From NCBI GenBank assembly GCA_032353305.1, contig JAUCNG010091104.1:1-13995 (forward strand): DNA of 13,995 nt. Reading direction: 5' to 3'. The position numbers were made by a program, and so were the translations under genes. The notes beneath the pieces are model-generated. The model saw only the letters and a program-made list of their open reading frames with translations. It did not search any database and was not told where the DNA came from. Source of the DNA: Cephalothrix spiralis. Taxonomy: Eukaryota > Nemertea > Palaeonemertea > Archinemertea > Cephalotrichidae. This document shows positions 9,801-13,995 of the stretch, piece after piece (position 1 is the first letter of the stretch; each line of letters opens with the position of its first letter).

Positions 9801-12411
9801 TTATATTTTCATCTTCAATTGTAAAGTTTATTCGATTTGGTATAATAATCTAACATATAACACGCAAATGCAGGTTTTATTACAGAATAAAAATGTGATA
9901 ATAATTCCATTTTTCCAAGATAGGAATTATTATATTGGTATATGACCAGAAACACAAAACAGACACATAGGTCATTATTTATATTATTACCCTACAGATG
10001 GTTTATTTCATTTAGCCAGAGTAGGGAATTTAACACTGCGCGTCGTTTAATTCGATTTTGAAAAACAAGCTTTATAGCTTTTATTTTCAAATTCATGGAT
10101 GATTATTGCTCAATACAGTACTAGTTACGAATATCAATGCATATGAATTTACAGGAATAAACCATTTAGCACGCTAAGTAACAGTCGGCTTCGTCGACTC
10201 TTAAGCCTACCGCACACTAGGTCCGTTAGAACGCAGGAACGTTGGAACGCATTAAAAATCAAACATGTAATCCTAACATACGCTAATTCGCATAATCGCA
10301 AGAACGCTAGAACGCCGACGCTTCAAAATTCCTAAATCGCTAAAACGCAAGCAAAATCAAACATGTTTTATTTTGCTTGCGTCCTAGCATTCTAGCGATT
10401 ATGCCCCCGCACACTAGGAATTTTTAAGCGTCTGCGTTGTAGCGTTCTAACGTTCTTGAAATTATGCGAATTAGTGTATGTTAGGATTACATGTTTGATA
10501 TTTGCTGCGTTCTAACTTCCTGCGTTCTAACGGACCAGTGTGCGGTAGGCTTTATGAGCGAAGGCCGAGAGTAAATCAAGATAGGAAAATTTTAACGTGT
10601 GCGGTTTCGCAAAGTGGCTACTTCTTTACCATTTTGAAATTCCCCGACTTTCCCTGAGGTCACCCTGTATTCGGTTTGTGGATATCAATGAAGTTACTTA
10701 GCGTTAAAAATATTCCCATTTAAAATTGTTTAAAAAACTATACAAAAATGTTAATTTGTTCGATAAACAACAAGAGCGATAATAATCAACAATATAGTAG
10801 TCCAACTTTTGTTAAAGAAATCAATGAATTCGTCGTTCTATTTACAAAAATTGGACTTATTATTTGTCGATTTTCTTATTGTATTACAGCAGTAATTTTT
10901 TCGATTTTGAATCGTTCGTAATTACGTGAAATTACGGAGATTCAAAATCGAAAAAAACAAGCATGGTATATCATACAGAAACAGCACGAATGTCTACCAC
11001 TTATATTTGCCAGTGTATTGATCGGCTGCACAAGAGCCACAGACCCATTACTCTAGTAAACAAGATCAATTACTCAGGCAATGTTCACGGAGCTATGCCG
11101 ATGGGTTTCCTTCAGTAGACTACAGACCCATTAAAATTTCAGAAAAATATTTCGGTCGTCTGCAACGTTTTCCGACAACATTTGTAATTAAAAGAGATAA
11201 GAATTCTTAAGACATAGTTTTACCTTCATCGAGTTCCTCTTCCACAAATTCCGGTTCCGACTCTGGTTCCGGTTCTGGCATTTCTGTTGGTGACGGAGAC
11301 GGGGAGAGTGATGGCTGAGGACTAGGTTGAGGGGTTGGTGATTTAGGTGGAGTAGTAATAGGGGACGATGTAGGGGTTCTTCGAGGAGGAGAAGGTGAGG
11401 AAGTTTTTGAAGAAGTTTCAAATTTGTGTGCTAAAAGATAAAAACATAAACATCAGATCGAGGAGTAACCAAAATTGATTTGCTCTTTCACATCTACATG
11501 TATAAGCGCTGGTACTATGCAGATCAAAATGAGAAAAGATAATGTACTGGTACCGCCTTTTGTTAAAATTCCTTCTTATTTCTATAGTGCCCAAGAAAAA
11601 GTGAAAGTTTGTAAAAAGAAATCGGTCAAAGTTCTCGTGCATGGAGATAGGTCCAGGAATAACAGTACCACTGAGCTCGTAATGTGACCAGTTGGCGCTG
11701 TTCAGTGGAATCGACAGTGAGTTACGTCATTGAGGCTGATCATTATTACGACATAAAAAAGTATTTTGTTACAAAATGTCTTAATATCTTGGTGAATACG
11801 GTACTTAAAGTTGCAGTCAATCGTAAACATTAACATAAGAACCATAGATTCTAGATTGGTTATCAAATTAGTATATAGTCCTTATCAACTACACTGGCCA
11901 AAGAGTTATGTTAAGTTACATCTATTGGATACACTTTCATCGTCTTTAAAAGTACTACATGTAATTGCCAAAATAAAGCAAATAACTATAATTTGTGATG
12001 CCATATTAGGGGAAGGGAACCAGTCTTACATTGCCCAGTGAGACTGATATAATGCCCGTTTGTCTGCAGCTTTAAGAGTGAGTACGAATACAATTTTGGT
12101 ATTATTAGAAATGTGATGAAAGTTGATGAAAATTGAAAGAAAGTTAAAATTTGGTGAAAGCGACTCTTAGATATAAAATTCTGCATTTAAAATATAAATT
12201 GGTTGTGAAGAAAGAGAGAAAAAAGCCTATCATGCGGTAAAAGGGGGAAATAAAAAAAAAGGTACTTACCTTTAGATTTCCTTGGGTGTGGTGGGGTCTT
12301 ATACAAATTAGCCCTTTCTTTAGCTCTTAAAATTTCTCTTAATCTATTTCTTTCCTCCATTTCTTTTCGTTTTTTCTCTAAATCTGCCCTCCTCTTTTCT
12401 TCTTTTTCCAA
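640..12411 (-). CDS. Eight-exon gene (3' part), unrecognised coiled-coil / Pro-rich protein
   Basis: Gene model assembled by eye on the minus strand: join of 12411-12270, 11430-11224, 9623-9495, 8447-8332, 7082-6900, 4430-4244, 2944-2805 and 804-640. Every internal boundary has AG and GT, most donors are close to GTRAGT, and the phases agree at all seven junctions, with three introns splitting a codon as G|NN to give Glu or Asp and one giving Ala. The joined frame has no internal stop and encodes about 422 residues. The amino end is missing. Order along the protein: coiled coil (~1-38), Ser/Pro to Glu-rich linker (~49-117), mixed segment (~118-160), Gly/aromatic/basic likely folded segment (~161-259), basic-Pro then acidic segment (~260-322), Pro-rich/Lys segment (~323-368), coiled coil and tail (~369-422). 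Family not recognised; a structural or scaffold role is only an inference from composition. Missed extra exons in the large introns cannot be excluded. Confidence 0.85.
1190..1253 (-). repeat. tRNA-like promoter fragment, possible SINE remnant
   Basis: On the minus strand, bases 1245-1228 read TAGCTCAATGAGTTAGCG, a close match to the A box and D-loop region of tRNAs. About eight bases before it is AGCGATT, as in a tRNA 5' end. There is no GGTTCGAATCC-like B box in the right place, no proper anticodon arm and no closing acceptor stem, so it is not a working tRNA gene. A decayed tRNA-derived SINE head is the most likely origin. Confidence 0.35.
1843..2042. repeat. 200-bp element with 35-bp inverted repeats
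   Basis: The left arm 1843-1877 (starting GAACTTTTGGAGTTAAACCC) and the right arm 2008-2042 are reverse complements with 33 of 35 positions matching. The middle holds TAAACCCCATCAACCC and a T-rich run. The sequence just right of the arm (AGTTCCATAAACTTGTGT, 2038-2055) recurs at 4138-4155, and TAAACCCCATCAACC recurs near 3969, so a related copy lies in the next intron and the repeat unit extends past the inverted arms. No clear target-site duplication. Confidence 0.8.
2629..2701. repeat. Cluster of short GC-rich hairpins
   Basis: Between a TATCG at 2629-2633 and a CGATA at 2697-2701 lie CGCCCCTAGAGGCG (imperfect palindrome), GCGGGAATGCCCGC (5-bp stem) and TTCC...GGAA (2670-2685). The whole patch is more GC-rich than the intron around it and may be a small fold-back element with inverted ends. 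Confidence 0.4.
2805..2944 (-). CDS. Exon 7: Pro/Thr repeat and Lys-rich end
   Basis: 140 bases, phase 2 in and phase 0 out. Acceptor TTCTATTTTTTCAG|ATACC; donor GGAAAAAAA|GTATGT. G|AT makes the split Asp codon. The 46 residues start TEEKEP, then a proline array built from EPTPPP-type units (EPTPPPTPPPREPTPPPPR, then TPTPP), then TSGSPREETPEKKKRGKK. The EPTPPP unit appears twice at a spacing of 11 residues, so this part probably grew by short duplications. The RGKK/KKKRGKK end could serve as a nuclear signal or a microtubule/nucleic-acid-binding patch; neither can be told from sequence alone. An overlapping frame is also open here, which is a composition effect. Confidence 0.88.
3280..3421. 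repeat. 142-bp fold-back with 37-bp arms
   Basis: Arms 3280-3316 and 3385-3421 are reverse complements at 36 of 37 positions (left arm starts AAAACGCGGGTTACTTTGAA, ends TTTTGTCCCG). The GGGTTACTTTGAA motif occurs a second time just outside the left arm (3269-3281), and a variant GGGTTCTTTTGAAAACGGG lies at the inner edge of the right arm (3369-3387). So the unit combines inverted and direct copies. Such structure is typical of MITEs; I see no clear target duplication to define the ends. Confidence 0.85.
3960..4160. repeat. Diverged copy of the 1843-2042 repeat with G14 run
   Basis: Shares TAAACCCCATCAACC (near 3969; compare near 1912) and AGTTCCATAAAnnTGTGT (4138-4155; compare 2038-2055) in the same order and orientation. 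The inverted arms are not preserved. The stretch between includes 14 consecutive G at 4100-4113, a likely polymerase-slippage or quadruplex-prone tract. Confidence 0.6.
4244..4430 (-). CDS. Exon 6: basic Pro-rich linker ending in acidic patch
   Basis: 187 bases, phase 0 in and phase 1 out. Acceptor TTAACTTATTTCTAG|CCTC; donor AAAGAAG|GTAAGG. The 62 residues begin PQELRTPPKIRRKPLQKKVR, then a Lys/Pro run (KEKPKPPTPPPAVKRPEF), a basic GRTRTG, an acidic-aromatic cluster (DIFGDDDFSG) and LATPKE. The first 35 residues are strongly positive, the next 15 contain the only dense acidic patch. The DIFGDDDF element is a plausible short binding motif by its alternation of Asp and bulky residues; that is inference. 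GC content is clearly higher than in the flanking intron DNA, which supports coding. Confidence 0.88.
4780..5290. repeat. Scattered AAAGTAGGA motif clusters
   Basis: At least eight instances of A-run + GTAGG(A/T) on the plus strand: near 4782, 4833, 4856, 5191, 5211, 5251, 5260 and 5277. They fall in two groups separated by about 330 bases, suggesting a tandem array later split by an insertion or drift. GGAGGTCC occurs twice in the gap (near 4881 and 4913). Confidence 0.6.
6051..6183. repeat. Array of T-run + ACCGCCGACG motifs
   Basis: ACCGCCGACG occurs at 6081-6090 and 6131-6140, and as ACCGCCGACA at 6174-6183, each directly after a run of six to nine T. Spacing is 50 and 43 bases. An inverted variant (CGTCGGGGTA followed by AAAT, preceded by nine A) lies at 6051-6060. 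The GC-rich core stands out sharply in otherwise AT-rich DNA. Confidence 0.8.
6401..6480. repeat. Dispersed repeat, copy 1
   Basis: Contains CACAAATAAACTT followed after about 16 bases by GAGCGGAGCGAGGTGAG and a T/A-rich tail (ATTAATTTTGAAAA). The same order is found at 7971-8045. The GAGCGRAGYGAGG block is the most recognisable part. No ends, duplications or coding frame can be defined. Confidence 0.6.
6497..6696. repeat. CYGTC-rich patch
   Basis: Seven CTGTC (6505, 6512, 6527, 6536, 6603, 6641, 6670) and four CCGTC (6497, 6565, 6612, 6692) on the plus strand in 200 bases, many followed by G or A. The patch is GC-rich relative to its surroundings and ends with a CCCCGGAAAACGGGGC hairpin at 6655-6670. 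Spacing is irregular, so it is not a clean tandem repeat. Confidence 0.6.
6900..7082 (-). CDS. Exon 5: main likely-folded segment
   Basis: 183 bases, exactly 61 codons, phase 0 at both ends. Acceptor TTTGCATCGCAG|TCTAC; donor CCAGAG|GTGATAAGC. It opens with a basic stretch (STKKLKSKGAKNG), then MFVRDSHGMLRYVQDGDNLG, then DNLMSSKEKLL, STCLDVSATQ and GDGALPE. Alternating hydrophobic and polar residues around MFVRDSHGMLRYV look like a beta hairpin, with Gly/Asp turns at DGDNLGD. Together with exon 4 this makes about 100 residues with balanced composition, the best part of the protein for a homology search. I do not recognise it. A symmetric phase 0/0 exon could be skipped without a frameshift, but there is no evidence in the sequence that it is. 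Confidence 0.88.
7788..8143. repeat. Two clusters of ATTTTAGGA repeats
   Basis: The first cluster (7788-7845) has three head-to-tail TTTTAGGA units followed by spaced copies with GAGATTTTAGGAGA. The second (8080-8143) has five or so copies including ATAGGATTTTAGGAGATTTTAGGAGG. They flank the dispersed repeat at 7971-8045, so an original array may have been split by that insertion. Confidence 0.65.
7971..8045. repeat. Dispersed repeat, copy 2
   Basis: CACAAATAAACTT (7986-7998) then GAGCGAAGTGAGGAG (8012-8026), then an A/T tail with ATTTTGACA. It aligns in order with 6401-6480 but is diverged at many positions. It sits between the two ATTTTAGGA clusters. Confidence 0.6.
8332..8447 (-). CDS. 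Exon 4: Gly/aromatic/basic segment, start of likely folded region
   Basis: 116 bases, phase 2 in and phase 0 out. Donor GCTTTC|GTAAGTATA. Acceptor TTCTTATTAAAG|ACTTC follows a long T-rich tract; a second AG nine bases further (TTCTCAG|TATTC) would also keep the frame and simply remove three residues. The 38 residues read FSVFGPGPGFAPGNKN, then a KK-rich turn and DADGRYKPGFMIKKKAF. The spacing of Gly, Pro, Phe and Tyr with no low-complexity repeat is unlike the neighbouring linkers and suggests a conserved folded or tightly constrained peptide. DADG resembles the start of an EF-hand loop, but positions 5, 6 and 12 do not fit, so I do not call one. Family unknown to me. Confidence 0.88.
8557..8921. 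mobile_element. Fold-back MITE, PIF/Harbinger-like, copy 1
   Basis: A 365-bp element with 44-bp terminal inverted repeats (8557-8600 and 8878-8921) that match at 43 of 44 positions, starting AGCCTACCGCACACTAG. It is flanked by TTA on both sides (8554-8556 and 8922-8924). The inner part is also largely self-complementary around a centre near 8735, so the whole element can fold into one long hairpin with internal sub-repeats (for example CGCAGGAACGCTAGA repeated at 8585 and 8635). A three-base TTA duplication with short inverted ends is the established signature of PIF/Harbinger and Tourist-type MITEs. No transposase is encoded. Confidence 0.88.
9329..9382. repeat. 27-bp tandem pair, GC-rich
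   Basis: Two adjacent units, 9329-9355 and 9356-9382, differ at only a few positions (core ATTATCGGCGGCGG). A palindromic CGGCGCGCCG lies just before at 9296-9305. Both strands stay open through it, as expected of a repeat with a multiple-of-three unit; I do not regard it as coding. Confidence 0.75.
9495..9623 (-). CDS. Exon 3: short mixed-composition segment
   Basis: 129 bases, phase 2 in and phase 1 out. Acceptor CTTTTTAG|AATTTGAC; donor TATTCTG|GTGAGTG. The split first codon is G|AA (Glu). The 42 following residues begin FDIHKFAQGLMTPTASK, then an acidic-hydrophobic bit (EDDEIILPSK) and a Thr/Lys/Gln-rich end (TNTKRTYPQQDSYS). No named motif is visible. It bridges the disordered acidic linker of exon 2 and the Gly-rich segment of exon 4. 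The FDIHKF and DEIILP stretches could be short linear motifs, which is inference. The exon sits about 570 bases downstream, in the sense of transcription, of one fold-back MITE and about 570 bases upstream of the other. Confidence 0.87.
10204..10551. mobile_element. Fold-back MITE, PIF/Harbinger-like, copy 2
   Basis: A 348-bp relative of the element at 8557-8921. It starts AGCCTACCGCACACTAGG and ends with the reverse complement, with one base inserted and a few changes over about 38 bases. It is flanked by TTA at 10201-10203 and 10552-10554. The inner sequence is again an extended palindrome centred near 10370, with ATCAAACATGT and CGCTAGAACGC sub-motifs shared with copy 1. No open frame for a transposase. 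The two copies lie in neighbouring introns and have diverged considerably outside the ends. Confidence 0.88.
10896..10957. repeat. Compact 60-base hairpin
   Basis: TTTTTTCGATTTTGAATC at 10896-10913 pairs with its exact reverse complement at 10939-10956, and the inner bases (TTCGTAATT and AATTACGGA) extend the stem with one bulge, leaving a loop of about six bases. The stem is AT-rich. It could be a tiny fold-back element or, less likely, a small-RNA precursor; nothing further supports an RNA gene. Confidence 0.6.
11224..11430 (-). CDS. Exon 2: Ser/Pro-rich then acidic linker
   Basis: 207 bases. The acceptor TTATCTTTTAG|CACACAAAT gives two bases that complete an Ala codon begun in the previous exon. 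The donor is GATGAAG|GTAAAAC, leaving phase 1. The 68 whole codons start HKFETSSKTSSPSPPRR, run through many SP, TP and PxxP dipeptides (PTPQPSPQPSLSPSPSP) and end in alternating E-P and then a purely acidic patch (EFVEEELDE). This is low-complexity, almost certainly disordered sequence. Known for such stretches: they carry proline-directed phosphorylation sites and SH3/WW-type ligands; nothing here shows which, if any, are used. The in-phase fit with both neighbours is the main reason to call it coding rather than a simple repeat. Confidence 0.88.
11431..12269 (-). other. Intron between exons 1 and 2
   Basis: About 840 bases of AT-rich DNA. Short open frames occur on both strands (for example 11475-11687 and 11811-12041 on plus) but none has splice context, compositional bias or a recognisable product. 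No repeats stand out. Confidence 0.65.
12270..12411 (-). CDS. Exon 1 of those visible: K/E/R-rich coiled coil
   Basis: 142 bases, phase 0 in and phase 1 out. The donor is AAAG|GTAAGTACC, an almost ideal site. The 47 residues begin LEKEEKRRADLEKKRKEMEE and continue with a highly charged heptad-like stretch to about residue 38, then switch to a short Pro/Lys tail (TPPHPRKSK). The composition is that of a single-helix or dimeric coiled coil. The 5' boundary is uncertain: I chose the AG at 12413-12412 (ATTTAAAG|TTGG), but a better pyrimidine tract (C/T-rich, 12444-12468) precedes two other AGs, at 12442-12441 and 12433-12432, which would add up to 9 residues plus a split codon. The frame also stays open to an ATG at 12447, but the context there (T at -3) is weak and the sequence just before it looks like an intron end. 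Confidence 0.85.
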
Positions 12412-12476
12412 CTTTAAATAAAATTTTAATACTGATGACGCTAACATAAAAGAGAGGGGGGGGAGGGGTTACGTTT

Positions 12477-12826
12477 CCCGCTTCTCGATCGATAAAAAAT
12501 AATGGATTTTCCCGCTCCCGCTAAACAAAAATGTTTTCCCGCTAGATGCCAAAAATCCGTAATTAAAAGTCTAGTATCGACAGACATCACTTTTCGCGGC
12601 GGGGGTGTTGGAGGGCGATACGGACTTTCGTATACTAAAGTACCAAAATATCAGATAGCGAGTATAATAAAATACTTTTTATGCTTTATATCCTCTTTTC
12701 CCACTTCTCACTTCCGCTTCAACAATTTTCCCGCTCCCGTTCGCTATTTTTGGCCCGTTTCCCGCTATACTCCCTTTCCGGCCGCGAACTCCGTATAAGG
12801 GACTTAAGCCCCGGATTGAGTTCGCG
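12477..12826. repeat. TTTTCCCGCT motif cluster with terminal hairpin
   Basis: CCCGCT occurs at 12477, 12511, 12517, 12538, 12730 and 12761, mostly after TTT. At the right end CGCGAACTC (12783-12791) pairs exactly with GAGTTCGCG (12818-12826). The motifs bracket about 190 bases of ordinary DNA, so this may be the two halves of one decayed repeat. Confidence 0.5.
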
Positions 12827-13392
12827 CGAAAAGTTTGAGATTTCTTAGTACATAAATGATTCTATTTTGGGCCAAATTATGTAGTCGGACCACTTTATCG
12901 ACGTTTCGGACAGTTAACTTATTTTATGCGATCAATAGGCTCGACTTATTTTCGTAAAGGTCTGGCTTTCTACCGACGCCAGGGGTGGTGACTCACCCCC
13001 CCTATATTTTCGCTTCTGAGCATGTGAGAACTTAAAGTAACATTTAAAGTGAAATCCAACGACAAAAATTGTAAGGGTGCATTGGCCACAACTTTTCGGA
13101 AACCAAATTCTCTTAAAAAGTCTGAACGACAGTCATTTAGGTCAATAACAACAATTTTTTAGAGATTCATGATAAATTTCCGATACCAAATTAAAGCCGA
13201 TTGAGAAATATCCTGGAATAATTTCCCGGCTCATTTTTTTTACCTCTAGCAAGATCGCACAATGCCTGCGGTGTATAGGCATCAAGTTAAATAGACATAT
13301 TCACAGGCAATTTCCAACACCTCAAAAAGCGATCAAAAATCAAATCACTCAATAACTCAAAGCATAATTAGAGATTTTTGTATACAGTGTGT

Positions 13393-13764
13393 CCCAATAT
13401 TATGAAAAACATCCAGATGACGACATATTGTGACTTAATCAATCTGGAATATTTTCAGTGCATTTGAATTTTTAATAATTTTTTTGTTAATAGTAATTTG
13501 AATAAGAATTTTAAAAAGTCACATTTCTGAGAAATTACATTTTCGAGAAAGGACGTTCATTTGGGGAAATTTAACTTTGTGGTCCATTGGGGAAATTTAT
13601 GTAGTACAGTTGTTGGTAGACAGATTTGTACCTTTATAGTTTATTTCATTTGAAAGACAAGACCATGATCCTGTCTAGTGATCACTAGCAGCGATATGGT
13701 CAATTCATAATTAATAACTTTAGTTACAATATGACGTCATCTGGCTGTTTTTCATAATATTGGG
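13393..13764. mobile_element. MITE-like element with ~44-bp inverted repeats
   Basis: The left arm from 13393 (CCCAATATTATGAAAAACA) and the right arm ending at 13764 are reverse complements with about four mismatches over 44 bases, including CCAGATGACG and CATATTGT. Total length is about 372 bases. Just outside the left arm the sequence is TACAGTGTGT, which recalls Tc1/mariner-type ends, but the right flank lacks the matching bases, so the outer right end seems lost or altered. Internally TTGGGGAAATTTA is repeated (near 13560 and 13588). No transposase frame. Confidence 0.75.
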
Positions 13765-13995
13765 TAATACGAAAACGGCACAACCTGGTACAAAAATTGC
13801 CTTAACCCCTCGTTCAGTGCACGATATATTTTTAAAACCAGAATCCATGAAATCGGTATTATAACTACAATTGAATGTAGGTGATCCATGGTTGTTGATT
13901 TCTAGATGCATTTAAATATATATTATTATTAGCTAAATTGGATTTCTCTTGTTAAATTGGCTATGACGGCAAACGTAATCCTATTGAAACCCAAT

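Larger units (their letters stand above)
9624..11223 (-). other. Intron between exons 2 and 3
   Basis: About 1.6 kb. It holds the second fold-back MITE (10204-10551), a compact hairpin at 10896-10957 and a short direct repeat ACAGACCCATTA at 11039-11050 and 11122-11133. The remainder is AT-rich with nothing recognised. Confidence 0.7.
12412..13995. other. Upstream intron or 5' region
   Basis: No further coding exon could be supported on the minus strand, so the amino-terminal part of the gene lies beyond the right edge or escapes me. The region contains the CCCGCT cluster with its closing hairpin (12477-12826) and an inverted-repeat element (13393-13764). The plus-strand open frame 12502-12798 falls inside the CCCGCT cluster and is explained by that repeat. 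Confidence 0.6.

Noticed and set aside
12412-12447. ATG at 12447 as the true start of the protein
   Set aside because: The start context is weak (T at -3), and the C/T-rich tract just upstream looks like the end of an intron. Kept only as an alternative.
12502-12798. Longest plus-strand open frame (98 codons)
   Set aside because: It lies within the CCCGCT motif cluster, and its repeated FPAP/FPAR peptides come straight from that DNA motif. No splice context or recognisable product.
13245-13300. Possible extra upstream exon ending at a GAG|GTAAAA donor on the minus strand
   Set aside because: The open stretch before it is under 20 codons, there is no convincing acceptor, and the residues show no continuity with the coiled coil of the next exon.
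13720-13911. Minus-strand frame of 63 codons
   Set aside because: It overlaps the right inverted arm of the MITE-like element and has no splice sites that fit the gene model.

Overview
This window looks like nuclear DNA from a multicellular animal. It is AT-rich, has no long open frames, and its coding sequence is cut into short exons bounded by GT/AG splice sites. The intervening DNA is crowded with inverted repeats and small non-autonomous transposons. I could not fix the taxon; the general texture fits a marine invertebrate, but that is a weak impression only.

The one gene I can support runs on the minus strand from right to left and covers most of the window. Eight exons (12411-12270, 11430-11224, 9623-9495, 8447-8332, 7082-6900, 4430-4244, 2944-2805, 804-640) each have an acceptor and a donor or a stop. 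Their reading phases interlock without a single break (0/1, 2/1, 2/1, 2/0, 0/0, 0/1, 2/0, 0/stop). Joined, they encode the last ~422 residues of a protein whose amino end lies beyond the window or upstream of 12411. In order the protein has a K/E/R-rich coiled coil, a Ser/Pro then Glu-rich linker, a short mixed segment, a Gly/aromatic/basic segment of about 100 residues that looks folded and conserved, two Pro-rich linkers with basic and acidic patches, and a final charged coiled coil. I do not recognise the family. The layout (coiled coils at both ends, disordered Pro-rich spacers) suggests a scaffold or cytoskeletal-type protein, but that is inference.

The introns hold most of the other structure. 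Two related fold-back elements (8557-8921 and 10204-10551) carry near-identical ends, each flanked by TTA duplications as in PIF/Harbinger-type MITEs. Further inverted-repeat elements lie at 1843-2042, 3280-3421 and 13393-13764. There are motif clusters at 17-138 (GGCGAAAATTCC), 4780-5290 (AAAGTAGGA), 6051-6183 (T-run + ACCGCCGACG), 6497-6696 (CYGTC), 7788-8143 (ATTTTAGGA) and 12477-12766 (CCCGCT), a 27-bp tandem pair at 9329-9382, and a G14 run at 4100-4113. A dispersed repeat has two copies near 6411 and 7971.

Region by region: 1-639 is 3' flank with a possible polyadenylation signal and a tandem array; 640-12411 is the gene with seven introns; 12412-13995 is an upstream intron or 5' region with repeats and a MITE-like element. 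I found no convincing plus-strand gene, RNA gene, CRISPR array or bacterial-type operon.
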